From the NCBI RefSeq assembly GCF_003672135.1, contig NC_039510.1, positions 12,772,001-12,836,000 of the forward strand: 64,000 nt of DNA, written 5' to 3'. The DNA comes from Ooceraea biroi (Eukaryota; Arthropoda; Insecta; Hymenoptera; Formicidae). This document shows, in pieces, positions 1 through 13,430 of the stretch. Position 1 is the first letter of the stretch. Every line of letters begins with the position of its first letter. Under the pieces are notes generated by a model. The model was not told where the DNA came from. It saw only the letters and a list, made by a program, of their open reading frames with translations, and made no database searches. The position numbers and the translations under genes were made by a program.

Positions 1-1510
1 CCTCTCCCTTTGAACGATCATTTGTCTCTCGTCGTTCAAAGAATAATACGAGAATTCACGAGTCTTTAATTCGTTATACGCACGAGACAGATGAACAGTT
101 AAGAGAGCAGACTTTCTGTTAATTTTCTATATGTATCGCAGTTATTAATAAAGTAAAGTTGAAAGGTCAGAGAAGACACGAACGTGACATAGAGTCGTTT
201 GTACAGTATGTTCTGATCGAAGCATCGATTACGGCGGTAAATACCTGATTCAGTCCCAAGTTTCATCGAGGCTGGAATAAACTTACTGTTAGCATTCGTT
301 TCACGAGATACTTTTCACTGATTCGCGCATCGTGTCTGGCGCTTTCAGTGCGTCACGCGAATAACGTTACTGGACAATATCGCAGAGCGCATGGGGAACT
401 GAGCAAAATCCATTTCACCCCTTCAACAAATGCACTTTCATTCACGGGTCGCACGACCACCTCTGAATAAACGACGATGTGTGGCGTTTAATATAGCCGC
501 CCGGCGCGTCCTTGAACACAGTGTCCGCTTTATAATTTCATTTTCTGACCCACATGCGACTGTCATGTAATCGGTTAGTAACACGACGGGATTCGTAGAG
601 GGTGGTTTTAACCACGCCGCGCTCCCCAGCCATCTAGGGTTTCATTGGCTCGTATATTCTCTATGTTCTCTCTTTCTCTCTCTTTCGTTTTGTCCCTCTC
701 GCTTCGCTTCGCTTCCGATTTTCCTGCTCTTTCTGTCCTTCCGCCAGACGTTCAAAGCGTGTGCATATAATTGAAAAAGATGAATGAATGGAACGAGGGT
801 GTGCATGTACCAATATAGGACTTACTACACCATCACGACTTTGAAAGGAAACAATTAATGCACGTGAGTACATTCGACGCTTTGAAGCTAAATACAGATT
901 CCTTGTTGAATCCGGCAAAAGCGTTTCATGAGGATATTTTGTGAGGAAACTGTCTGCAGGAAGAAATATACGGTATGTTGTTCCAGATCTGGATGCCGCT
1001 GGTGCGGCTAAAGATATGACCGACTGATCTTTTCTTATTTACATTGAATATATTATATTATACGAGGCGTCATATAAATAAGACTCGAATTTGCTTCTAT
1101 ATTTAACTGCATATACGAGCACATAATAATAATATTCTATGAATCAGAGCAGGGTGCCTATAAATATAGTAGCGTTCCGAAATATTCTGCAGTACCAGTC
1201 TATAGGATGATTCAGTTCTGATACTGTAAATACAATCAGGGAGAGATTGTTGTGAGGATTTGGATTCATGAAGAATGGAAATTCCTATTTATTATTATAA
1301 TATACTGATTTTTAAAAATTTAACATTTGCAAAAGATAAGAAGCATTACACTTTGTTTGTTGTTCTTTCTTACAAACGCGTGCTTTGGTGAATCAATATC
1401 AAGTTCTTCTCGATTTTACGAAGTTCGATTGCAAACATATAGATCGTAGAGGGTTGAAACGTGATAGAGTCAATGAACTCTATTCTACGATCCATTGTAG
1501 AATAGACTCG

Positions 1511-1528
1511 CGCGCACTTCGGTGCGCG
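1511..1528. repeat. Short hairpin with TTCG loop
   Basis: Two perfectly complementary 7-nt arms (CGCGCAC and GTGCGCG) flank a TTCG loop. As RNA this would be a very stable UUCG tetraloop hairpin. It is isolated, with no tRNA or snRNA context around it. Confidence 0.5.
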
Positions 1529-2752
1529 ATTTTATTGATTTTTCACAATCCGACACGTTGCTTTCCGAGTTAACGGAAATCAGTTCCGCCGCCGCCCTCC
1601 TTTTCTTTAAATTTAGGGCCTGAGAACCCCTGCATAGAAAGAATATGCAAAGTGAATGAACTTTCCTCGACAAACAACTCTTGTGATAGGAAACATATTG
1701 TTATATTTTTATAAGTCTGCCAAGTTTGCATACTTCTTCTTCAGAAATCGAAACTCTTAATTTTTGGTAAGTAAAAATGTTGATAATATATGATGATAAA
1801 ATATACAAAATAAATATATGATAAAAATCATCTTCTTACTCGTGATAATAAAGAATAATAACAATTCGCAAATTGGTGATTAGCAAATGTACATTTTTCT
1901 ATTCATGCAATGGAAGAAAATATCATATAAAAAAGTAAGGAAAATAGACATTTCAGAGAAAATTGTTATTCTGAATTTTCGTTTCATTACTTTGAAAAAG
2001 ACAATCTTATTTGTTCTCTCATGTGCTGTCGTAGGTATTAATGTTTTCATGACATCCACGCTATTCTCACCAGATCGAGTTTTCGCCAACACGAAATGGT
2101 TATTCTGAAGATGTAACGCTTACACGATTCTTCTTGTCCATTCTTTTCACCCGTCCATTGAACTGCGAAAGCCGAAGCTACTCCACTTCTCTCAAGCTCA
2201 ACCTTTTTGCGAAAAATGATTATGCGATCTTGCCACCCTTCTTGTTTGAGTAGCGAGCCTTTTTCTTACGGGGGTGGCAAGAGGAGAGGGAATTACGAAT
2301 TGGGGTCGCGCGGCCGTTTCATCAGCAGCGGTGTGCCTGTCACGAGGTGGCGCCATCCAGATACGATATTGGCCGAGATTATGTGAGGAGCCGAGGATGC
2401 GGGTGGCTATCGATCGTAGTCGATATGAGAAAACTTGGCGGGAGGCTAAGGTAATAGCCACGCCGCGGTTGGTTTAATAGAGCCGATCGGTAGCCGGTCT
2501 CTTCGGTTTGCTTTCTTCGGATCATCAGGTCCGTCATTGCGCGTCTTCTTCCTCGTCGGGATGTTCTCCGAAGGAAAGAAAATATTGGATCCGTTTGTAG
2601 AACGTCGCACGGATCCTCCTTTCGCGGATTCCGTTATCCCCGCTTCGCAAGGAACGTTGGAAACCGTGCTGGTCTTCTGCTCGATTGCGGAAAAAGCTGC
2701 AATTTTCTAGATCCCTTAATGTCGCTTTTAACGTTCCTGAGTTAAGATTTTT

Positions 2753-2786
2753 CTTCTTATTTTGTAGTACTTCTTATTTTGTATAT
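2753..2786. repeat. Small tandem duplication, period 17
   Basis: Two adjacent 17-nt units begin with the same 14 nt (CTTCTTATTTTGTA). It is a minor local duplication with no associated gene. Confidence 0.6.
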
Positions 2787-3932
2787 TGCAGTATATCTAC
2801 TACATTCTCTTAGTTTTGTTTCTTTTTTATTCATCGTCTACTTTTGGGAATTACTCGACTCGAAAATTTAAGTATAAAAATGGATCGTTTTTCTTGCGTT
2901 TTTAGATTAATAATGATTTTGAAAGGGCTTCATTTTGAAAACATGTTCTTCTTTTCAGTAACTTGCCAGATTTCTGAATTTCTTTGGCAGTGTCACACCG
3001 TGAGGTAAAATTACACCGCGCGACTATGATCGCACCGGTATGCAAGCCGGAACGGAATGTCGATCTGAAAAAATATCAGAGAGTGCCTGAGAGGAAGATC
3101 AGCAGTCGCACGACGGCGCATCATCAGGTTGCCTCTTGCTAGGAGTCCGTGTTCTTGCTATTCGCGTGTTCCCGACTATCGACCGAGCGCAGGTGGCTTC
3201 CAGGTGTTCGACGAGCCAGAAAAGAGAAATGCTGCCATCTCTGAGAAACCGCCGAAAGGTGACATGATCGGCGAAAATGTTTTTAATTAAGCTCCTTCGT
3301 AAAGCAGGGAGGATTGTAACAAATCTCCTCATAGTCGTTCATTACCTCTCCGCAAAGTTTCCTACACGTGGGAAACATATAGTCTTATCTTTTTACAAGG
3401 ATGAAATGAACGAAGATCAGTTGATGAAATGACCAAAATCGAACGAAGCATTTGTATATAGTAATATTAGATATCAAAACTATATCGGGTTCTTGTGTAA
3501 AAATATTTTTGGAATTCTTATGGCATTATGATATTTTTCTAATATCTGATGTTAGACGATGAAAATAGCGAAACGGATAAAATAGTTCGTAACTCGATGC
3601 GCACCGTTATTTAGCAGGCGTCTTCTTTTTCTGCAAATTGTGTATGTTATACCTCCCACGAAAAATAGAACAAGAGCTCATTTAGATTTGGATGAAACTG
3701 GCACTGCGCCTATTGACCGAATGCCATCCTCAGCCGCATTGCAGTGACCTGCAACAACGTGTCCTAAAAATTGTTTTGCCAAAAAGAGGCTTATGAGTAA
3801 TGATTTCTACGAGCACTACTGAACCTTCGACTTATATTTGCTAGTAGAACAGTAAATCGAGCTTTTTATTTTAGATATTTTTTCAACAATAACAAACAGA
3901 TGACGTTGTTAATTAAAATGAATCTCTGTTAG

Positions 3933-3953
3933 TCATCATCATCATCATCATCA
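3933..3953. repeat. (TCA)7 microsatellite
   Basis: Seven uninterrupted trinucleotide units read directly from the sequence, in AT-rich non-coding DNA. Confidence 0.95.
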
Positions 3954-6846
3954 AATTAATTTGATCACTTTAGTAATAATGACATAACTCACGTTATAAA
4001 CGTGTTATAAACGCATTTATTTTATTATGCATTTATTATGTATTTATAAACATAGAATAAACTTTGTATAATATTTCCCGATCTCGCTCTTTTATACAAA
4101 ACTCTAATATAGTTAGGGTAAAATCTATAATTGTTTGTATTATAATTTTCTAATATTAATATTAATAATGGCATCCAGTCTATTAGCGTGATAGAAACCC
4201 ATAATGATCCCAACCTTTAAATATATCATGTTCGACGAAAGGTGCGTTGCGTTGTAATTAAAGACTTGATTAGGGGGAAACACGATCGTTATATTCCATT
4301 ACTAACAATGTATTTTTCGGCTCGCGAACAAATTATATATAAACAGTTGACAATATTCAGGATCCTGTATCTTCCGTTAGCGGCGTATATTTAAGCCGTT
4401 ATACCCAACGTTAAAACAAAGCTCCGCAAATATCCAGGAGAATAAAAGACTCGCATCAAAGAATAAAAAAAAGTGAAAGGATGGGTGCAGGAAAAGGGAA
4501 AGAAGTGGAAGGTCGGAGGGAGAGAAGTGAGAATGGATAAAAGCGCTGGGCAAAGAGCGACACACACACACACATTCGAGATGCGAGACACTTTAGGGTG
4601 CCGAAAGCCTTTTCTTTGGCCTTGCGCTTTCGTGCCGTCAAGGTCAAGTTTGCGCTTGCAAATTGTCGCGATATTTGCGATTTCCCCGTTCTTCGCATAC
4701 GTCGTAACGTCGCGTACGTCGCGTGTAAGTCGCATCCATCCGCGTTTCCGCAACTTACTTCCTTGTCGCAATAAAATAGGATGTTTTACGTAACAGGATT
4801 ATCATGCGATGGTTGTGTCGTTAAATGACGTACTCTCACGGGAGCCGTAAAACGAACGCGTTAATCGCAGAACGAGTCAAAGTCGTACGAAACATCGCCC
4901 GTCGCTTTCTGCATTTTCTGCACTTTCGCTCTATGCGCGACGTAGAATTTCTTTCTCGCATATTTACGAGCATACTAATGCTGGCAACGTATCTAGTCAC
5001 AACGACGTACGCTAACAACGTTACACCCTTATTATACTCGACTCGTGATGATCAACGGGTCAAACGTCCGGGCGAAAGTCACAGCACGACTTATTCCCTC
5101 GAGAGTTTCTCGACCCGCTCGGGAAGACCGCAATATTTATTTCCGCGGTTCTATTAAACCGCAGCTGCAGAAAGGTATTCGCGCCCGCGCGATTCGCAAA
5201 CTGGTACAGCGCAAAGTTATAATTCTTCTTGGTTGTTTACGACATATCTCTATGTGTCACCAGGATATTATAATATCCTATATAACTAAGAAATCGAGAA
5301 TTAAGAATTCGAACTTGTTAAAAGTACTCTCAGATTACAACAAAATCTAGCATAATGAATATTTATAAGATTCAATATATCTACAAATGTTTGTATTGCG
5401 ATTTCATTTATACGATTTAATAATTTTACATATCTGAGTTTGCATACATTAGGACTAATGCGTCATTTGATTGAATACGATTGCATCAGCATTTAGCTGT
5501 TTGTACAGACTGCGCGTAATGCGGTTACGCATTTCGTTATGTGTCGAATCAATGTGTGTTCTATGGAGACGGCAATGGGAGGGCAAAGGAGACTGGATGA
5601 TCGGCGAACGCCGAAGCGAAAGCTGTGCCCGATTAATTGACACTTAATCGTTCGATTGCACAGACGTGAAAGGGCGGCTTTACCTCGGAGCTCTAGCACG
5701 GAGGATTCATTAGGGAAATTAATAAGCAGCGCCCTCAATACTGCGCATCTGCAAATAGCCTTTTTCCCGAAGACTCCGTGATCGCGAATGGCCGGCGGGA
5801 TCGATCTTTGCCACTTCTGCCATAAACTAAATCAGTATTGGTACGTTCGACTCGCAAAAGTATAGTCCGTACATGACTTTAGCAACAGTTCACTAAATGT
5901 GAAAGGTAACTTTAAAATGCAAATCAGACCGAATTATAGAATCGTAGTTTTACAAAATAGTAAAACTTTTGAAATTTTTCTCGTAAAAGAAAACAGAAAT
6001 TTGGAAAGACATAGAAAGTTGAGAAAATAGGACTAGTAATGTTGCAATGCATTAACTATTATGGTTTATTGGTACAATAGTAGATTCGAAAAAAAACTAC
6101 GCAGAAATTAGAATAAAGACAGACAAATTAAAACATTTCGTCACAATTTTTAAGATTCTTGCTTCGTCAATTTGATGATGGTATCTAATTTTGTCGACGT
6201 GCGAACGAGAATCGAAGTGTTCCATCCAATCGAGGAGCAATTAAGATTTCTTTTTTACTATCTCGAGCGAATCCTATCCTTCATTCTATCCCGCTCCCGT
6301 TTCTCATATCGTGTTTCGACCTCGCTTCGTGGTTGCTTTCGTGCTTATTCCCCGTTTATTCTTTCCTCTCTACTCTTTAGGGTTAAACTCTTCGTTAACG
6401 CGTGAGCGAATATTTTCTCCTTTCCTTTTTACTGTCATCGCCTCGAATTACATCCGGCACCTTTAATTGTATTTTCTTCCGCCGTCAATAATCTATCGTT
6501 TTCTCGCCGATTGCCTTTCCCAACGTTCCTTTTTCGTCCACTGGTTCACGCTCACTCTCGTCTCGACCCCGGCGAGTTCTAATCTCGCAGCCGATTTAAG
6601 TTTTAATGCGCTTTTATCAAATTACGCTCGCAACGTTCCCTTAAATTACAACGTGAGCAGGGAGCTTCGCGCACGATCGCACTCCTTTATCATCAACTAA
6701 CATACATGAGTCATCAAAATTAAAATTGAAATCTCCGTTGCGCTCCGCACACCCTGCGCAAACAGTCATGATTTATTTGCATTCTAAATATTCTCTAAAT
6801 ATATTCACGGCTTTCTATGCTAATTTTTATGTTAACACATACAGCT

Positions 6847-6880
6847 CTTCTTCTTCTTCTTCTTCTTCTTCTTCTTCTTC
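6847..6880. repeat. (CTT)n microsatellite
   Basis: A perfect trinucleotide run of about 11 units in non-coding DNA. It is a likely polymorphic marker. Confidence 0.95.
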
Positions 6881-7032
6881 GAATTAAGATACACGTACTT
6901 CTCGCAACGTTCTTGCGCGAAAAAGAATTGCATGATAAGAATTTCAAATTCCTTGCAGATATACTATTTAACAAACTATCTCACTAAACTGCAACGAAGT
7001 TATTTCACCATCATGCCGTGGTGAAATTTGAC

Positions 7033-7063
7033 TGGTGTCTCCTGATTAATCAAGGAGACACCA
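7033..7063. repeat. Near-perfect 31-nt palindrome
   Basis: Arms TGGTGTCTCCT and AGGAGACACCA are perfect 11-nt complements. The sequence between them (GATTAATCA region) is itself palindromic, so the whole is a cruciform-like palindrome with one bulged A. No gene adjoins it. A shorter hairpin with a related arm (AGGAGACA/TGTCTCCT) lies at 63046-63064. Confidence 0.7.
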
Positions 7064-10000
7064 TGCGATCTTAGCGCAACTATATGCACAGCGCTGCACC
7101 GGCGCGTAGTTCACATAGCACGCACACGTTTGCGCGCTTCCGGCCGCGTAAAAAGGGGAGTTATAAATCTACCGGGAAGAAGAAAGAATATCTCGGGGGT
7201 ATCTCGGCAAAAGGCAAGAGAAAATGGAAACGCGACGGTGGAAGAAACGAGCGATAGCCGAAGGGAACGGGGACGCGCGAGGGGATGTTTTCAGCGATAT
7301 CGAGGTCAGCGTGAGACGCGCGATTAAGTTAGGTAGAGTGCTTCGGTAGGCCGTAGTCTCATCAATCACCCCCGCCTCTCCGCTTCCTTACACCCCCTTC
7401 TTCATGCCCAGCACCATAGACCAGATCCATCAACGACGTCATTTGCGCGTATCTAGGGGTGGATCCGACCGCCAACGTGGAGCATTGACCCCCTTTGCGA
7501 TGACTCCCCTATAACCCCCTCTCTCCCTCGTCCCTGGCATCCCCAGGTACTACTTTAAGGCCGTTTATCGCCCCCACACTTACGTGGGCCCGCAAGAATG
7601 GCCGCTTTCGGGCACGGTCAAGTTTTGTGCGCCTCCAGAGAAATTAACCGACCGCGCGCGGCACAGCCGCGTTACATGCGAACATCGCATAAGGGTCGAG
7701 ACGCACTGAAATATAAAAAGGGCCGTATAAGAGAGCGAGGAATTGAACTTAACATTACCAGTGTCTCTTGTTATTTATAAAACCTCACATTGCTTTCGTA
7801 ACAGAAATATAGAGATATAAAATTAGTGAAAATATAAAAAGAAATGTAAAAGAAAAGGGACGAAATTTCTGTTATCAGAAAAAACATTTTCGTTATTTAT
7901 AAATTCTGCATACTGTATTGTGTGTGTTACAGTATAGTAGAAGCTACAAGTGCAAGCTCGAGTATCAAATAGGCACGTTGTTCTTCGCCAAGCAGAAAAT
8001 GTACCGTGCATGTTATAATTTCAGTGGATGTGCGCATGGAAATAATAACGCAAGTTAAATTTAAAACAGATGATCCCTCCGCTGTTACATTTCCCATTGA
8101 AACCGGGCTCCCTTTCTTATTGCTGCTTTTTCGTATGTTTGCGCGTGGAATAGGTGCTCAAGTATATTCAAATTTATTCTGGAAGATATTCAAGTATTAC
8201 TGTGTTGCGGATTCCCCGCCCTGTACGTCATTTACATTCCCCGACGTGTCGCCGGAATACGAACGGTGCGAAAGTGTGCCACAGGTTCGAAAAAAGGTAA
8301 AAACCGCTGATTTAGAGGTTTAATATCACAGCAGCGTAATACGTGGGAATTATCTTTACGATCTCCATATTAACTGATCGCGGCAGAAAATTTTTTGGCC
8401 CAATGAAAGAAGTTTTTACCGGAAAAGTAGCTCGCCGAAAGAGGATAGTCTGCCGAAGGTCGAATCGCATCGCCGTATATATTGTGATGTTACGTAATCC
8501 CCGCGAAGCTGCACGCGATATCCATGAGGTGTCCCAATAGCGTAATGCTTTCAAGGTACTACCGCATGCTCGCGAAAGTTTTGGCACGCTTAATAACACC
8601 GAAATAATGTTCTTAAAACTTCGTCGGTTCACAAGTTTGCTAGCATCTTAAAGGAGAGCGAAGGAAAAAGCAACAAGATTGACGTATGTAAATATTGCTT
8701 ATCATGATTATGTAAATTATATTAATACACAAAAAAAGATTGATATGCATTTGAAGCTGAGACCATATTTAATACTCTATGAAGATGAAAAATGGGAGAA
8801 AAATGTATTTCTGGAAGAGGTTGAGCGGAACAGCTCGCGAACAGGGTATGATAATTATAAAATTATTAAATTTATTATTATTTAATTATACCGTTCATGC
8901 TATGCTTCAATCGTGATTTGGTTTATAAGGGCAAACGTATATTTCGCGATTGAAGATATTAAGCTATATTTTGCCGCTCAGCCTTCGTCAGAGCGAAGAC
9001 AGGCATGCCTCGAAGAAGCCCAACAAGTAATAGAGCAGTTTCCAAGGATAGTACGCAATATCGTAATTCTATTCCCTCCTCGTCGAAAGCATGACGTGGG
9101 TGAAACTAACCACGCCAGAACCTCGTAAAGCACGATAAAATGACAAAGATAGTGAATACATTAATGGCGTAGTTCGTTTATCTTTATGCGGTGTATCGAT
9201 AACACTCTGGATAAAATAATCGAAACATGGCAACATCGCATAAGCACATCTACCCTTAAATTATTAAAGCTCCCTTAAAGTAGATTAGTCTAGGAAAGAT
9301 CGTGTTTTCGTCTAACAGAAATGAAAGTTGGAAGCAGTACACTCTGAACCAACTCGATCTGCCATAAAGACGAAAAATATGGTCTCCCACGCCGACGAAA
9401 CAAACATTATCTACGCATGCTACAGTAGAGATCTGAATGAAAAACGTATTGATTTCCGTCTCCGAGAGCGCAAGATCGCCGATATGTCTCCGTAACCATT
9501 CTGCGTCGCGCTAGGATCCTATTAAATCGTTATCAAACCGCGCAGACCATAAACCACAGCGGTGCACATCTAGAACGTTCGGATTAAAATCCGCAGATAA
9601 CGTTCCGGCCACGCGCATATAAATGGATCGGTCCGAAGCCACATCCCGTGTAACGACAAGTGCATGCGACGTTCCGCGGTCGCTCGTGGTCGTTACCTCA
9701 TAACTCACTGCTATCAGTTTTTGGGCGTGTTTCGCCTTATCTATCCGGAATAGTTTTTTATCCGGACCGACGTCTGTTTTCCTCAATAAACGCGTTTGGT
9801 TTAGCGGCCGGCACGGCCTCTCGCTTTGCATCTCGCGTGGAATTTACTGCGCCGCCAACGCGGATTGTGCAGTCGCGCCTGCACAGCGACGACAGCTCGC
9901 TAGCTTGTTGATCCAAAACACGAAAATTACTACCCGTCGAAAGCCGTTCGTTCTCGAAAACATCGAGCAGAGCAATTTCCTCCCTTGACTTCGTTGGGGT

Positions 10001-11626
10001 GGGAAAAAACATGCCTAAAAATGCAGCGAGAAAATGCGCACCATGGAAATCTATCTACGCATCGCCGTAGTCGAGCGTTCTCGCTTTGACTTGAAAGATT
10101 TTGGTTCGAGAAAAGTTGGCTGTTATGTCTTCCGAAAAGTTTTTCACCTCTCGTATTAAATATCGCGCTCTGTGAATCAGGCTAAACTTAAAATAGCAGA
10201 GGAATTTAACTCATCTTCTGTCTTACATAAGAGGATCTGATAAGAGAGTCTGGTAGTGGACGAACTTGTAACAAATTCCTCGATAATTTTCCTATTTAAT
10301 AGGAATAACACGCCAACGAGGCGCGTTTATTACCACAACGCGATTATTCCGGGATGACGTAATCGTGATGCGTGCAGTTGACTAGAGCATAATTAGATTA
10401 GTTAGTCGAGACGGAGAACTCGGCGGGAACAATCGTTTGCAGCTTTTCGACACTTTTCCGCGTCTGTTTCGATTTTCTGAGATAGTATTAGCAGGATCTG
10501 ACAATATTGTGATGGTTAACAATAGCGTGTTTGGGCTGACAGCTTTTTACGGATGGTTGAATCCTTCATGTCACATAAACACAGATTGTTTGCTGAACAA
10601 ACGATTGAGATTCATCTCATCTCACCCCATGCGAGGTCGTCTTGCGGGACAGTTATCAGAAATGCCATGCTCGGCCCCCTGTTCAATAAGAAGAACAATA
10701 TACATCGTGATGTGATATCAACCCCAATATATCGGTGCATAGGCGTCTGCACCTGTTAAACGCGTATCGGAAAACCATTTTTTTCGAAATACGCCTTATA
10801 TACGATAAAAAAGATAATAAATAACGCGATACAATGCATCCCGTGCGCTTTAGCTTCTTTATCCACTTTATATTTATCACACGGGTTTGGGGGTGTTTTT
10901 CAGATTTATTTCAGATTCAGATTAATGTTGAGATTTACATGATGTTAATTAGTCGATATTAATTAATGATGTTAATCGAGACATAATTGGGTAGCAAAGA
11001 AAATGTGCACATAAATTAATATCTCACCTACATTAAAAAAACATTTATTCGAGTAATATGATAAAAGCAAATTAGCGGAACAGTGACGAAAATGTGGCGT
11101 TATGACTAATAAACGAAAGATTCTAAAATAAATAATTAACGAAACATTCTAAAACTTCTTCATCAAGATCCGAAGCTTCCGCGATAAAAAACCAATGATT
11201 TGGACTTTGACGGACTTTGGATCGTGACGTTGTAATCTCCCACCTTGTAATTAGATTTATTGTTGATTTGCGCGAACACGATCTTGCTGAGCACATGACA
11301 GACGTAACAAGATTCTCTCCGCCGAGACCGCCGTGGCAGTATCACGACAAAATATTTACGGCATCGTGTTTAGTATAAAAACGATGCTTCTCAAATGACA
11401 TGGGTCAATCGTGACCCGCGCGATGGTCAGGCCCGTTTCGGATGTCAGCCGGCTAAATCAGTCGTGCTAAGACCTCGGGCTACGATCTGAAAGCGAGAAA
11501 GGCCCAGCCGACCATAATGCATCATCGCGCATCACGCTACAGCTGTTTTGGCAGTCAGCTGGTCCAGCTCCGCGCGCACTCACACGCATCTTCTTCGCGG
11601 CACGATCAGATTAATGCGTGAACTCT

Positions 11627-11684
11627 TACGTGCGCGCGCGTATGTGCGTATGTACATGTATGTATGTATGTGTGTGTGTGCATA
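11627..11684. repeat. 58-nt alternating purine/pyrimidine tract
   Basis: Every base from 11627 to 11684 alternates pyrimidine and purine without a break. The tract runs from CG repeats through GTAT units to a (GT)n run. Such tracts, especially CG and CA/TG rich ones, are known to favour left-handed Z-DNA under supercoiling. No gene start is visible next to it. Confidence 0.85.
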
Positions 11685-13430
11685 GCACGCGGCGAGATAT
11701 GCAACGACAAGGCTGAACGTAATAGCGCAGGCTGAAGGATGAGCACACGCCGTGATGGTCTAAATTTAGATCCCCGACTCGTTACTTACTTCCGCTTATT
11801 TTAGCTAAAGAGGTCGGCGTTTTCGCCCCAGGGACCTCTCTCGTGCACTCGGCTCCGTCTCTTTTTCTCGTTCTTTCTCTATCTTTCTTTCCTTCTCTGG
11901 AATTTGCTTGCGCTCGCGCAAGATTTCTTCGCAAATCTCGCGAACTGATTAGCAAAAAGTGTTATAGGTCGCAGCGACGAGTTGCACTGACGTCCGACTG
12001 TCGCGTAAAGACGCACGATGTAATCGCACGTATCATAGGGAAGCTTGCTTATTCGCGTTTAAGGAAAAAGAGCAAAGGCGAGTGATTCGGATATCCTTGC
12101 TTGCTTCATTAGTTAGTTAATTTTATGCTTAATTCCATACAACGGCAAGATAGAGCGTTAGTGAATAATGTTAAATAACGGTGGAGTTTTGCACGCGGAG
12201 GAGATATCAGCGCTTTATCTATGCGCTTCTCACATGTTTATGTGCAGCATGTGAATTCTTAATGGTGATACACATTCCAAAGTCTGACGACGCTACTTCG
12301 GCTTTACGTAACCGTTTCGCGTAAAATTGCAAAATCATACAGACGCGTTTGTCCTTTGCATCGACATGTATACCGATTCCTTTGCACTCATTTGTTGCAA
12401 AAAGTTTTTCAACTTGCTGCTCTTGCGTTTAAAGATTTCATTAACAACTCGGGACGAGTCGCCACCAAGCCGATGTTACGAAACGCAGAGCAGCAGTATA
12501 TATTGTCACGTATTGCTGTCTGCTTGGTGTCTCTTTACAGTCGACGACGGAGAAAGCGTAGCACAGCAAGACAAGTGTGAAGAGTATCTTAAAAACGTCC
12601 GTTTTTTAATTATCATCCTTTAATGAACTCGTTAAAGTCACTGTGAACTTAATACGTAGGACGTATCCGTCCTACTCATTTTCTTAAAGAAACTTTTATT
12701 CATTAACATTTCTGCCCGTGTTTAGAGATAATGTGCATAATCAGAGAAAAAGTTGTCACGCTAAAGGACTTTATGGAGGACCTCATACTTTCTTTCGGGG
12801 AACAGTTTACCAATTTAAAAATCCTTCTCGAATATGCTTTTTAAATTGCTATTAAATTATTCAACAATTCGAGGATGTGCGAAATTACTAAATCAGAGAG
12901 ATTTAAACGGCATTTTATTGATGAAAGATTTTATTTCCTCTCGGTGTTCGCGCGAAACGATCTTTCCGCAAGATTTATCGAAAGTAGTCTATAAACACTG
13001 ATGCTTCTCAAATATCGTACAGCATTTAAATAGCACATGGATTCGTCGTCGATCAATGAAACAAGAGATTTCAGAAAAACGCGCGTAACCGGTAGATAGG
13101 TCGATGGGTCGATCTGCACAAATGTCACGGTTCGACATATCTGTGTGCTATTTCAGCGAATTATAATTACAGAAGTTTCTGAATATTTTAACATTCATGA
13201 CTCTCTCGGGGTGTTCCCGCAACGGGAACAGATCTTTATTACCCGACCGCGTTAAATTACGATAACTGGACATGGCGCTGACAAAAGTGCCACGAAATTT
13301 ACGATGCTATTAACCGCCGCACGATAATTGATATCGAAGACATCTCGCGTGTACATCTGCCCGGACACGGCGGAGAACAAACTGTTAAGATTCACGAACC
13401 GTCTCGGGAACGAGGATCCCGCTATACTAA

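Larger units (their letters stand above)
1..13430. other. Non-coding AT-rich stretch
   Basis: I see no supportable gene here. Open frames are short, of biased composition and without convincing splice sites. The stretch holds the microsatellites, small hairpins and alternating purine/pyrimidine tract listed separately. Small GC-rich islands near 2.3-2.7, 7.1-7.7 and 9.5-9.9 kb are open in several frames on both strands, which argues against coding. It could be intergenic DNA or part of a large intron. Confidence 0.6.

Noticed and set aside
1511..1528. tRNA-like or structured RNA around the UUCG hairpin
   Set aside because: No A/B box, no acceptor stem and no second arm. I found no convincing tRNA B-box (GGTTCGANTCC) by eye in the window.
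8006..8323. 105-codon plus-strand frame with a hydrophobic segment
   Set aside because: A single short hydrophobic run and no domain or splice context; expected by chance.
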